Source of the DNA: Saccharospirillaceae bacterium | GTDB taxonomy: Bacteria > Pseudomonadota > Gammaproteobacteria > Pseudomonadales > Oceanobacteraceae | NCBI GenBank assembly: GCA_022448365.1 | Contig: JAKVCS010000003.1 | Coordinates: 558,001-622,000 of the forward strand | Reading direction: 5' to 3' | DNA length: 64,000 nt | Shown: positions 1 through 7,941 of the stretch, in pieces | Numbering within the stretch: position 1 is the stretch's first letter | Layout: the number at the start of each line of letters is the position of its first letter | Program-made: the position numbers and the translations under genes | Notes under the pieces: generated by a model | The model's database searches: none | What the model saw: only the letters and a program-made list of their open reading frames with translations | Told to the model about the DNA's origin: nothing

Positions 1-209
1 ATAAATAATGCCAGCGGCAGGATCATTTCCAGAAACGAAGGAAGGCGCAGTAATAAAGTAAAGAATACGATCTCCAAAGAGACTTCACCAGCGGCAGCGG
101 ATGCCAGCTGGCGGATCAATCGACCACTCATCAGGATCATCAGCAACACCGTGGTCACTGCAAACATAGAACCAGCCAGCTCCCTGGCCAGGTATCGAAA
201 TAAAATCAA
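1..209 (-). CDS. lptF: LPS export permease LptF, N-terminal part (runs off the left edge)
   Basis: Inner-membrane permease subunit of the LptBFGC complex that extracts lipopolysaccharide for transport to the outer membrane. About 69 codons are visible and the rest lies outside the window. The translation starts LILFRYLARELAG, followed by a hydrophobic helix, and matches the LptF/LptG (YjgP/YjgQ) N-terminus. The start is a TTG (207-209) with a TAAGGA ribosome site 7 bases upstream; no ATG is available near it. It diverges from pepA, the arrangement usual in gammaproteobacteria, which supports LptF over LptG. Confidence 0.85.
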   Translation of the reverse strand, partial: MILFRYLARELAGSMFAVTTVLLMILMSGRLIRQLASAAAGEVSLEIVFFTLLLRLPSFLEMILPLALF

Positions 210-308
210 ACTAAAAATCCTTAAAAAACTGCCAGACCTTGTAATCTAAAAAACAGGCAGCATCTATACTCTTTAACACTTATACAACATCATGCTGCAG
301 GAGCAAGT

Positions 309-1781
309 ATGCAATATCGGGTTTCCCAGAATTCTGCCACCGACGTCCAGGCGAGCTGTATTGTCGTCACTCTCGACCAGACAGGCAAGCTATCTGAAGC
401 TGCAGAGGCAATAAATAACGCTGCAAACGGTTTTTTACAGGCTCGGATCAATGCCGGAGATATCAGCGGCAAACTGGCAGAAACTCTACTACTGCCTGGT
501 GTCGACGGTATCCGTGCAGAACGTGTACTGCTGGTTGGCAGTGGCGATAAACCACAAACCACCGAAACTGCGCTCAAAGTCCTCAATGCCATAGCCGCCG
601 CGAGTGCCAAATTGCCTGGGTCCGTGGCGCTCAGTATCGACAATCTGGTCAGCGAAGAAGTCAGTGAGTCCTGGTTAGCTGAGCAAACAGCGATGGCCTA
701 TGGCCGCAGCCAATACCGTTTCACTGCTACCAAGCCACAAAACGATACCGACAAGGCAGAGAAAACAACCGAACACATTATCTGGTTGGGTAATGCTGTA
801 AGCAGCCAGCTGGAAAAAGGTGAGGCCATCGCCCAAGGGGTGAATTACGCTCGCGATCTCGGTAATCTGCCAGGAAATATTTGTACCCCAAACTACCTCG
901 CTGAAGAAGCTGAAAAGCTGGCAGAGAATCCCGCCATTGAGACCATCATTATCGATGAAGATCAGATGGAAGCGATGGGTGCTGGCGCCTTCGTATCCGT
1001 TGCCAAGGGTTCCATTGAACCGGGTAAGCTGATCATTATGAAATACTCCGGGGCCGATAACCCTGACGACGCACCTCACATCATCCTTGGCAAGGGCATC
1101 ACATTTGATACCGGTGGCATCAGCCTCAAGCCGGGCGCTAAGATGGATGAAATGAAATACGACATGTGCGGCGCGGCTTCGGTTCTGGGCACCATGCAGG
1201 CAGTGGTTTCACTGCAACCTAAAGTAAACATCATTGGCATGATCACCAGTGCTGAGAACATGCCATCAGGGCACGCTTCCAAACCGGGGGATGTAGTAAC
1301 CAGCTTGTCGGGGAAAACCATCGAAATTCTTAACACGGACGCAGAGGGTCGTCTGGTCCTGTGTGATGCACTGACCTACGGTATCGATAACTTCAAACCT
1401 GCATCCGTCGTTGATATCGCCACATTGACCGGTGCCTGCATGGCGGCACTGGGGGCTGTGAATTCTGGTCTCTTTACTCAGGATGAGGGGCTGGCAAATG
1501 AGCTGCAGCAGGCAGCACTGCATTCGCGTGATAAAGTCTGGCGGCTACCACTGGAAGACGATTATCAGGAGTTACTGGATACCAATTTTGCCGACATGGC
1601 CAACATTGGTGGCCCGCTGGCTGGCGCAACAACGGCAGCCTGCTTCCTGGCACGTTTCACCGAAGGTACTCCATGGGCTCATCTGGATATCGCTGGCACT
1701 GCCTGGGGTGGCGCAGGCAAAACCAAAGGTGCCAGCGGCCGTCCGGTTGCTTTGCTGGTAAATTACTTACTGAATAAATAG
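309..1781 (+). CDS. pepA: Leucyl (cytosol) aminopeptidase PepA, family M17
   Basis: Cytosolic dinuclear-metal aminopeptidase that removes N-terminal residues from peptides; in E. coli the same protein also binds DNA in Xer recombination and carAB control. The length of 490 residues is normal. The C-terminal catalytic domain keeps the metal ligands at K262, D267, D285, D344 and E346 and the catalytic R348, in the family signature NTDAEGRL (342-349). GGAG lies a few bases before the ATG. It is transcribed divergently from lptF with a 99-base gap. No terminator is obvious downstream. Whether the DNA-binding roles apply here cannot be told from sequence. Confidence 0.95.
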   Translation: MQYRVSQNSATDVQASCIVVTLDQTGKLSEAAEAINNAANGFLQARINAGDISGKLAETLLLPGVDGIRAERVLLVGSGDKPQTTETALKVLNAIAAASAKLPGSVALSIDNLVSEEVSESWLAEQTAMAYGRSQYRFTATKPQNDTDKAEKTTEHIIWLGNAVSSQLEKGEAIAQGVNYARDLGNLPGNICTPNYLAEEAEKLAENPAIETIIIDEDQMEAMGAGAFVSVAKGSIEPGKLIIMKYSGADNPDDAPHIILGKGITFDTGGISLKPGAKMDEMKYDMCGAASVLGTMQAVVSLQPKVNIIGMITSAENMPSGHASKPGDVVTSLSGKTIEILNTDAEGRLVLCDALTYGIDNFKPASVVDIATLTGACMAALGAVNSGLFTQDEGLANELQQAALHSRDKVWRLPLEDDYQELLDTNFADMANIGGPLAGATTAACFLARFTEGTPWAHLDIAGTAWGGAGKTKGASGRPVALLVNYLLNK

Positions 1782-1992
1782 TCTCCGTACTCCCTCCTCC
1801 CTCTCTGCTGGATGACAACGGCTTTGAGGGTTGAGGGTAACCGCCACAGCAGTCACTGGACTGCCATGGCCAATATCCTCCGGAACCTATTTCACACCTT
1901 TTCTGTCACATCTGCACACTTTGCTTGTCGTTTCTGACTGTTACCATCTGGACAACGACATTAATAACAGCAACAAAAAACAGGAACATCCG

Positions 1993-2652
1993 ATGGCACT
2001 CAGTGAAATTCTCAACAGCCGCTATTCCGTACGCGCATTTAAAAAAGAGGCGGTTGATCAGACGACCCTGAAAGATATTTTTGCACTGGCACAAAAGTCT
2101 CCCTCTAACTGCAATGTGCAGCCATGGAAAACCTATGTGGTATCCGGCGAGCAAAAAGATCAGTTAAAAAATAAACTGATTGCCGCTGTGATGAAACAAC
2201 AGCCACCCTCTCCGGATTTTGATTGGAAAATTGCTTATCAGGGAATCCACCGCGAACGTCAGTTCGGCTCAGCAGATGCTCTTTACAGCGCTATGGGTAT
2301 TGAGCGTGAGGATAAGATGAAACGCAACATGGCGATGCTGCGCAATTGGGCTTTTTTTGATGCACCACATGTCGCCTTTTTCACCATGGATAAATATCTG
2401 GGTATTATGGGGGCGGTCGATATTGGTATTTACGCCCAAACTCTCACGCTGCTGTTAAAAGAACGCGGTATCGACAGTTGTATGCAAGGTGCGCTGGGCC
2501 AATTTCCGCAAGAAGTGCGGGAATTTTTACAGCTGCCTGAAGACGCCGGTATATTATTTGGTATGTCATTTGGTTACGCGGACGATAACGCTGATGCCAA
2601 TAAAGCCCGCACGGATCGTGCTCCATTGGAAGAAGCCGTGTCTTTCATTTAA
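1993..2652 (+). CDS. Nitroreductase-family FMN oxidoreductase
   Basis: Predicted NAD(P)H-dependent FMN flavoprotein of the nitroreductase fold (PF00881), 219 residues. The N-terminus has the family pattern LNSRYSVRAF followed by SPSNCNVQPW, which forms part of the FMN site, and the GILFGMSFGY segment lies near the C-terminus. The reading frame is open further upstream to 1831, but the ATG at 1993 has AGGA 7 bases before it and begins exactly where the family begins, so I take it as the start. The stop abuts the stop of the convergent AraC gene with no gap. The natural substrate cannot be told; the family includes nitro, quinone and enoate reductases. Confidence 0.85.
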   Translation: MALSEILNSRYSVRAFKKEAVDQTTLKDIFALAQKSPSNCNVQPWKTYVVSGEQKDQLKNKLIAAVMKQQPPSPDFDWKIAYQGIHRERQFGSADALYSAMGIEREDKMKRNMAMLRNWAFFDAPHVAFFTMDKYLGIMGAVDIGIYAQTLTLLLKERGIDSCMQGALGQFPQEVREFLQLPEDAGILFGMSFGYADDNADANKARTDRAPLEEAVSFI

Positions 2653-3705
2653 TCAGAAACAGAAACGTAATTTACTGGCGCTGGGGGTCAGTCCACTCCA
2701 GCGTTTAAAAGCACGACGAAAATTCGTGGTGTCGTTAAAGTTCAGAAATTGCGCTACCCGCTCATTACTCCAGCCATTGACATGAAATAAATACAAACTG
2801 GTGTGCAATCTCGCCTGATCCTGCAATTGCTGGAAGCTGGTGTTGTGTTTTTTTAACTTACGTTTAAACGTCGCCGGACTCATGAAGAATGCCTCGGCGG
2901 CGACCTCAAGTCCGGGCGAACGCTGAATCCTTGCCATTAACCACCGATAAACCGCCTCTGCCATAAATGGCGCCGCCAGCGAGTCATTCCAGTGTTGCTC
3001 ACATTCCCGTTGCAGTACCCGTCGCGCAGTTAGTGTCATGGTCATTTGACTGGCCCGGCGCAAGAATGGTTTATTCAACCAACACTTCTCGATCATCATT
3101 ACGTCGATACCCGCACCAAACTGAAGATGGTCGCCAAGATTTAATTGATATTGCTCAACATATGTTGGCTGTTCATGACTGAAGGCAAACCGCCAGGGCA
3201 AGCGTTCGTCATGCAACCAGCGACTCGCGGCAACCACGGCAGTCATGGTCATCTCGATCAGGAAGGTGTGGTGTTCAGCTAAGCCAGTAGCCGGAATCCA
3301 ATGGAGGTACAGATTGTCTGCATCCTGATAAATACGCGGTGTTAACAGAGGCGAAAATACCCGTCGATACTGACCAAGAATATCAATAAATTGTTGCAGA
3401 TTTTCAGCACTCGTCAGCAATTGGCTATAACAACCACAGTGGCCAGGCAAGGCGCTGGCTCCCCAGCGAAAGCTGAGATCATGATCCTGTTCCAATTGCT
3501 GCGCATTTTTAATTAGCTGCAACAACTGATCAGCAGACAACCGCTGCTCACCGGCTCCAAGGTCATCATAAAAAATTCCGGTACCGCGTAAAACCCGGTG
3601 ACTACTGATATCACGAGCCACCAGCATGTCGATTAACAAAGCGGGTTGCCAATGAGCAGCAATCAATTTCTCACTCGATTCCGTCCATAAAGCCGTACCG
3701 CTCAT
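2653..3705 (-). CDS. AraC-family transcriptional regulator with arabinose-binding-like N-terminal domain
   Basis: DNA-binding regulator of 350 residues. The C-terminal hundred residues carry the two AraC helix-turn-helix units (SPATFKRKLKKHNTSFQQL, then NDTTNFRRAFKRWSGLTPS). The first 200 or so residues resemble the PF12625 ligand-binding domain found in regulators of the OruR/ArgR type. Its ATG overlaps the stop of the upstream GGDEF gene as ATGA (3702-3705), so the two are probably translationally coupled and co-transcribed from the Pho-type promoter at 4673-4705. Ligand unknown. The target may be the divergent receptor/phytase genes, but this is inference from position. Confidence 0.85.
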   Translation of the reverse strand: MSGTALWTESSEKLIAAHWQPALLIDMLVARDISSHRVLRGTGIFYDDLGAGEQRLSADQLLQLIKNAQQLEQDHDLSFRWGASALPGHCGCYSQLLTSAENLQQFIDILGQYRRVFSPLLTPRIYQDADNLYLHWIPATGLAEHHTFLIEMTMTAVVAASRWLHDERLPWRFAFSHEQPTYVEQYQLNLGDHLQFGAGIDVMMIEKCWLNKPFLRRASQMTMTLTARRVLQRECEQHWNDSLAAPFMAEAVYRWLMARIQRSPGLEVAAEAFFMSPATFKRKLKKHNTSFQQLQDQARLHTSLYLFHVNGWSNERVAQFLNFNDTTNFRRAFKRWSGLTPSASKLRFCF

Positions 3706-4640
3706 GACACCGCCGCCGGAATCTCAGAGTAACGTTTGGCTATCAGACTTTGGTTGGCCTGACGAATCAATGTTTCTCCATCAAACACCTCATCATCAAA
3801 ACTATCCAGATTCAATAATGACGACATACCAACACTGATACGCTGATAGTGTGTAGCACCGCTCTGTCGTAATTTAAAAGCAAAATACTGAACAGCCAGC
3901 TGTAATTCATTGCCTATTACACGGGCTTTTGCCGGTGGTGTGTGTGGTAGCAAGACAGCAAACCGATCACCGCCGTAGCGACAGATTAAATCGCCATCGC
4001 GTAAATTCAGTAATAAAACTTCGCTGATTTCATGCAGCAGTCTGTCACCTTCCCGGTGACCGAATTGACGATTGATTGCGGTAAAATCATCAATATTAAT
4101 CATCAGTAAAGACAGCGGTAACTCTTCGTTACGCTGAATAAAACTCTGGATTTGTTTTTTCAGATAATCTACTTTACCAATCTGAGTCAAACGGTCGAGC
4201 ATGCGGTGCTCGCGAAAAACACGCTCACGTTTTCTTAATTGCTCATTAATTGCCAGCTGTTCACTGTGCCAGTGAAATAACCCATAAGTCAGCAACGCGA
4301 TGCCTATCGGCATGGCCACGTTTTCCAGCCATTGATCCCACCACTGAGGATTGGGCAGATGAATAAACTCATCAATGCTGTCTTGCCACAACGCCAGGAA
4401 CATAAAACCCAGACCAAGCATTAGCAGATCGGTGACCCTGCCCGCAGGGCGGCTGCCCAGAATCAGTATCATCCATACTGCCAGAGCAACAGCACTGCCA
4501 CCTTCACCGACGACGTCGAGCCAATCGATAGCATTCATCGCTTTTGCTTCGCCTATCCATAACGTCGCCGTAAAAGAAGTCACGAGCAAACCACCAATCA
4601 ATAACAATTTATGTCGGTGTAAATTCAGAGTGCGCCACAT
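3702..4640 (-). CDS. Membrane GGDEF protein with altered active site (GGDRF) and intact I-site
   Basis: A 312-residue protein with four predicted membrane helices in residues 10-125, a short coiled linker, and a GGDEF domain from about 150 to the end. The signature reads GGDRF (223-227): the second acidic residue is Arg226. The inhibitory c-di-GMP site RxxD is intact as R214-D-G-D217, five residues before the signature. In the diguanylate cyclase family loss of that Glu usually lowers or abolishes activity, while I-site-only proteins can act as c-di-GMP receptors. It is first in an operon with the AraC regulator and has a Pho box with a -10 just upstream. Residual cyclase activity cannot be excluded. 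Confidence 0.85.
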   Translation of the reverse strand: MWRTLNLHRHKLLLIGGLLVTSFTATLWIGEAKAMNAIDWLDVVGEGGSAVALAVWMILILGSRPAGRVTDLLMLGLGFMFLALWQDSIDEFIHLPNPQWWDQWLENVAMPIGIALLTYGLFHWHSEQLAINEQLRKRERVFREHRMLDRLTQIGKVDYLKKQIQSFIQRNEELPLSLLMINIDDFTAINRQFGHREGDRLLHEISEVLLLNLRDGDLICRYGGDRFAVLLPHTPPAKARVIGNELQLAVQYFAFKLRQSGATHYQRISVGMSSLLNLDSFDDEVFDGETLIRQANQSLIAKRYSEIPAAVS

Positions 4641-4672
4641 AAATAATTTCTGCCGGTTAATACATCATTGGG

Positions 4673-4678
4673 ATTATC
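4673..4678 (-). promoter_or_regulatory. -10 element (GATAAT) of the GGDEF/araC-type operon
   Basis: Read on the minus strand the hexamer is GATAAT, one change from TATAAT. It lies 9 bases downstream of the Pho box at 4688-4705 and about 33 bases upstream of the GGDEF start codon. A Pho box replacing the -35 element at this distance is the known PhoB-activated promoter layout. Confidence 0.6.
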
Positions 4679-4687
4679 CAGCCGCAA

Positions 4688-4705
4688 ATGACAGTTATGT
4701 GACAT
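4688..4705 (-). promoter_or_regulatory. Pho box (PhoB binding site)
   Basis: On the minus strand the sequence is ATGTCAC-ATAA-CTGTCAT. This is two 7-base repeats separated by an AT-only 4-base spacer, matching the PhoB consensus CTGTCAT-AWAW-CTGTCAT at 12 of 14 repeat positions, with the second repeat perfect. Orientation and distance to the -10 at 4673-4678 fit activation of the GGDEF/AraC operon. It could also serve the divergent TonB receptor, about 290 bases away. Confidence 0.7.
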
Positions 4706-4923
4706 CCCGTACTATTGCTGAGGGGTCGATTCGGCTCAGCAGAAATCCGGTTAAAGCCCGGGTCTTTTCAGCTCACCCTACGAGTTATGCCCGCTGGCGA
4801 ATCGATCTGCAGGCCCCAAGATAATGCAAATCGGTTTAAACAGCCGGTATCAGGGGTCATATCGGCTCAAACGTCCACGTGCTAAACACTGAAACCAGAG
4901 TATTAAAAGCACACTCTGTGTAA

Positions 4924-4957
4924 CTGTCACAGAATTGAAATACGACATTTCTATGGT
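4924..4957 (+). promoter_or_regulatory. Possible second Pho box and -10 for the TonB receptor
   Basis: CTGTCAC (4924-4930) is one change from a Pho half-site. After the spacer AGAA comes a poor second half, TTGAAAT (4935-4941). Ten bases later TATGGT (4952-4957) could be a -10, placing transcription start near 4964 and leaving a short leader before the ATG at 4998, which has a good ribosome site. The half-site match is 10 of 14, so this is weaker than the box at 4688. Confidence 0.4.
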
Positions 4958-4997
4958 CGCTGCCATCACAAAAAAGTACCCGAATGGAGAGAAATAC

Positions 4998-7823
4998 ATG
5001 TCGTCTTTAAAGAATCGACGGACCATGAAACCGCTGGCCGCGACTATCGCTTTACTGGCTGCCGGAATGACTCATGCTGATGGCAGTGTCGAAGGCCGTT
5101 TGATTGATGCCATGGGCAAAACCACCTACACCGATGCGGTGGTGCGCGTCGAAGAATTAAATCGTGAAGTATTGACCGGGGCCAGTGGTCGCTTCCGCTT
5201 ACCGGTATTACCTGCAGGTGATTACACGCTGTCAGTGATCATTGGTGGTGAGCAGGTGAAACAGTACAGCGTCGTGGTTACCGACGGTGAAACGGCCAAA
5301 GCGACCATTCTGTTAAACGACAACAACGACTCGATGGAAGAAATTCTGGTTATCGGTCAGGCTGCACAAATACAGCGCGCTCTGGACCGCCAGCGTTTCG
5401 CCGACAACGTCGTCAGTGCCATTAATGCCGATGCCATTGGTCAACTACCAGACAGCAACGCCGCCGAAGCCTTACAGCGAGTGCCGGGTCTGTCGATCGA
5501 ACGAGACCAGGGCGAAGGCCGCTTTGTTCGTGTTCGCGGCATCAGTCCTGACCTTAATGCCGTCACCGTGAATGGTACCCAATTACCAGCACCGGAAGGC
5601 GGCCGCCGCGCCGTGGCACTGGACGTAATGCCATCGGATCTAATCAGTTCTCTGGTTGTCACGAAAACTCTGACACCTGATATGGACGCTAACGCCATTG
5701 GTGGTTCCATTGAAGTTGAAAGCCTGTCAGCACTGGAACGCGATGGTTTGTTTTACAGCGCCCGTGTGGAGGCGTCTTACGATCAGCACGAGGAACAAAC
5801 CAGCCCGGCGTATTCGTTCACCGCAGGCAATACATTCGATTTGTCTGAAGGCCGCCGTTTAGGGGTTGCTGGCGCATTCAGCTATGACAATCGAAAATTC
5901 GGTTCCGATAATGTTGAGACCGGTGGTAAATGGAAATTCGATGATGGCAAAGTTGAAGGTCTCGAAGAAATGCAGATGCGTGAATACACGCTCGAGCGTG
6001 AACGTATTGGCGCAGCACTGAATTTTGATCTGGAACTGGATGCATCTAACAACTTGTATTTACGTACCCTATACAGCAAATACACAGATGATGAACAACG
6101 CCAGCTGAGTGAAATTGCCTTTGGTGCCCTGGAGGATGACGATGGTGAAATGGTGTTCGAAGGTGGTGAGCGCATGCCGGGAGCCACTGGGTTAGCAGAA
6201 GCCAAACGTGAATTAAAAGATCGTGAAGAAACTCAGAAAATTGTTTCCACGACGTTTGGTGGTGAACACTTTGTTGACGACTGGACCGTCGAATATGCGC
6301 TGGGGTATTCCAAAGCAGAAGAAGATGAGCCAGGCGGCGTTGAAGCCGTGTTTGAACTGGATGACGATGTTGTTGGCAACGAATACCTGAGTAACATCGG
6401 CTTCAGCAACAGCCGCAAACCACGTTTAATTGCCAGTGATGACTTCTATGCCGCCAACAGCTACAAAATTGATGAGATTGAACAACAAAAAACACTGGTG
6501 GAAGATAAACAAACGTCGTTTAAATTTGATATTACCCGCGATCTGTTTATTGACGACAACCCTGCCCTGATTAAATTCGGCGTAAAATCCAGTGTCCGAA
6601 AAAAGACTCAGGATGAAGACGTTCGAATTTTCAAAGATGTTTCAGACGAATCATTAAGTAGCTATGCCAACGGCAAAGTAGATTATGAATTCGGCCGATT
6701 TGGACCAAAGATTTCACCATCTAAGGTTCGCAATGCTATTAATGGTGTCGCTGCAGAGATTGATGAAGAAGGAAAAATGCTGGCTTCTGATGATGAAATA
6801 AGAGAAGACATCAAAGCCGCTTATGTTATGGGCCGGATTGATATTGAGCAATGGCGTATTCTCGCCGGAGTTCGCCATGAAAGCACCAAGACCAACCTGC
6901 AAGGCTATTCCATCACAGAGGGTGATGATGCACCGGCGACGGCAGAGAAGATTGAAGTCGATAATGACTACAGCCATACCCTGCCCGCATTACACCTTCG
7001 CTATCAGCTGGGTGACGCGACACAGGTACGTGCCGCCTGGACCAACTCAATCGCCCGTCCATCTTTTGAACAAATGCGCCCTGGATTTTCGTCCAATGCC
7101 GATGGCGATGAAGCAGAAACCGGTAACACCGATCTGAAAGCGATGGAGTCGGCCAACTTCGATTTAGGTATTGAGCACTTTACCGGCGCTGCTGGAGTGA
7201 TTTCTGCTTTTCTGTTTCACAAAGACGTTGATCACTTTATTTTCGAAACCGACCTGGCTGGTAGCGGAAAATACGCAGCAACTGACTATAAAGAAGTTAA
7301 GTCGTTCCGTAACGGCGAGCAGGCAACCATCACCGGCCTCGAACTGGCATTCTCGCAAAAGCTCGACATGCTGCCATCACCGTTTGACGGCCTGCTGCTT
7401 TCCGCAAACGCCACATTCAGCGAATCTGAAGCCCGTATCGAAAGCAGTAAAGAAGATGACGGTGCCTTTGAAATTATTACACGCGATATCCAGATGCCCA
7501 ATCAATCTGATCTGACTGGCAACTTTACCGTGGGTTATGAAAAAGGCGCATTAATGTTACGTCTCGCGGCCAACTATAAATCGGAATACCTACTGGAAGT
7601 TCAGGACCCAACAGAGAAAAGTGAAGATATATACCAAGCGGCTCAGACCCAGTTAGATTTCAGTTCTGCTTATACGATTAACTCGCAGTGGAAGGTAACG
7701 TTTGATATATCCAACCTGACCGATGAACCGTACTACAGCTACCAAAATAGCGAACAATATAATGCCCAATATGAAGACTACGACCCAACCTACCGTCTGG
7801 GTGTGAGCTTCCATAACTTCTGA
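4998..7823 (+). CDS. TonB-dependent outer membrane receptor with N-terminal carboxypeptidase-regulatory-like domain
   Basis: Outer membrane gated channel of 941 residues. A signal peptide ends near THA (about residue 28). Next come a beta-sandwich domain of the CarboxypepD_reg type (about 30-105), a TonB-box-like segment EEILVIG (114-120), the plug (LPDSNAAEALQRVPGL, then VRVRGI) and a long barrel ending in Phe. It resembles the Xanthomonas/Caulobacter receptor subfamily. The frame is open back to a TTG at 4935, but that lies within the promoter-like elements, whereas ATG 4998 follows GGAGAG at good spacing. The phytase gene follows 118 bases downstream, so the substrate is plausibly phytate, its breakdown products or another organophosphate; this is inference from linkage. 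Confidence 0.92.
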   Translation: MSSLKNRRTMKPLAATIALLAAGMTHADGSVEGRLIDAMGKTTYTDAVVRVEELNREVLTGASGRFRLPVLPAGDYTLSVIIGGEQVKQYSVVVTDGETAKATILLNDNNDSMEEILVIGQAAQIQRALDRQRFADNVVSAINADAIGQLPDSNAAEALQRVPGLSIERDQGEGRFVRVRGISPDLNAVTVNGTQLPAPEGGRRAVALDVMPSDLISSLVVTKTLTPDMDANAIGGSIEVESLSALERDGLFYSARVEASYDQHEEQTSPAYSFTAGNTFDLSEGRRLGVAGAFSYDNRKFGSDNVETGGKWKFDDGKVEGLEEMQMREYTLERERIGAALNFDLELDASNNLYLRTLYSKYTDDEQRQLSEIAFGALEDDDGEMVFEGGERMPGATGLAEAKRELKDREETQKIVSTTFGGEHFVDDWTVEYALGYSKAEEDEPGGVEAVFELDDDVVGNEYLSNIGFSNSRKPRLIASDDFYAANSYKIDEIEQQKTLVEDKQTSFKFDITRDLFIDDNPALIKFGVKSSVRKKTQDEDVRIFKDVSDESLSSYANGKVDYEFGRFGPKISPSKVRNAINGVAAEIDEEGKMLASDDEIREDIKAAYVMGRIDIEQWRILAGVRHESTKTNLQGYSITEGDDAPATAEKIEVDNDYSHTLPALHLRYQLGDATQVRAAWTNSIARPSFEQMRPGFSSNADGDEAETGNTDLKAMESANFDLGIEHFTGAAGVISAFLFHKDVDHFIFETDLAGSGKYAATDYKEVKSFRNGEQATITGLELAFSQKLDMLPSPFDGLLLSANATFSESEARIESSKEDDGAFEIITRDIQMPNQSDLTGNFTVGYEKGALMLRLAANYKSEYLLEVQDPTEKSEDIYQAAQTQLDFSSAYTINSQWKVTFDISNLTDEPYYSYQNSEQYNAQYEDYDPTYRLGVSFHNF

Positions 7824-7862
7824 TAGCAGATATCAAGTAACTAAAATCTTAGAAAAATCCGG

Positions 7863-7890
7863 GTAATGTCATTTTCACAACTGACATTAC
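7863..7890 (+). promoter_or_regulatory. Perfect 9-bp hairpin after the receptor gene
   Basis: GTAATGTCA (7863-7871) and TGACATTAC (7882-7890) pair perfectly around a 10-base loop. No T-run follows, so it is not a canonical intrinsic terminator. It lies between receptor and phytase and could stabilise the upstream message or mark a processing point. Confidence 0.5.
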
Positions 7891-7896
7891 AGACTG

Positions 7897-7928
7897 GCAC
7901 ACGAAAATCGTTATTGACTTTCGTGTGC
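7897..7928 (+). promoter_or_regulatory. Perfect 10-bp hairpin immediately before the phytase start
   Basis: GCACACGAAA (7897-7906) pairs with TTTCGTGTGC (7919-7928) around a 12-base loop. The stem ends 13 bases before the phytase ATG, and the intervening bases TCAAAAAACTTGT contain no Shine-Dalgarno sequence. No T-run follows. Candidate translational or stability element. Confidence 0.5.
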
Positions 7929-7941
7929 TCAAAAAACTTGT

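Noticed and set aside
4935-4997. N-terminal extension of the TonB receptor from TTG 4935
   Set aside because: It adds residues before a normal signal peptide, has no ribosome site and overlaps promoter-like elements; ATG 4998 has GGAGAG.
7164-7515. Overlapping frames on both strands inside the TonB receptor
   Set aside because: Shadows of the receptor reading frame, with no start signals.
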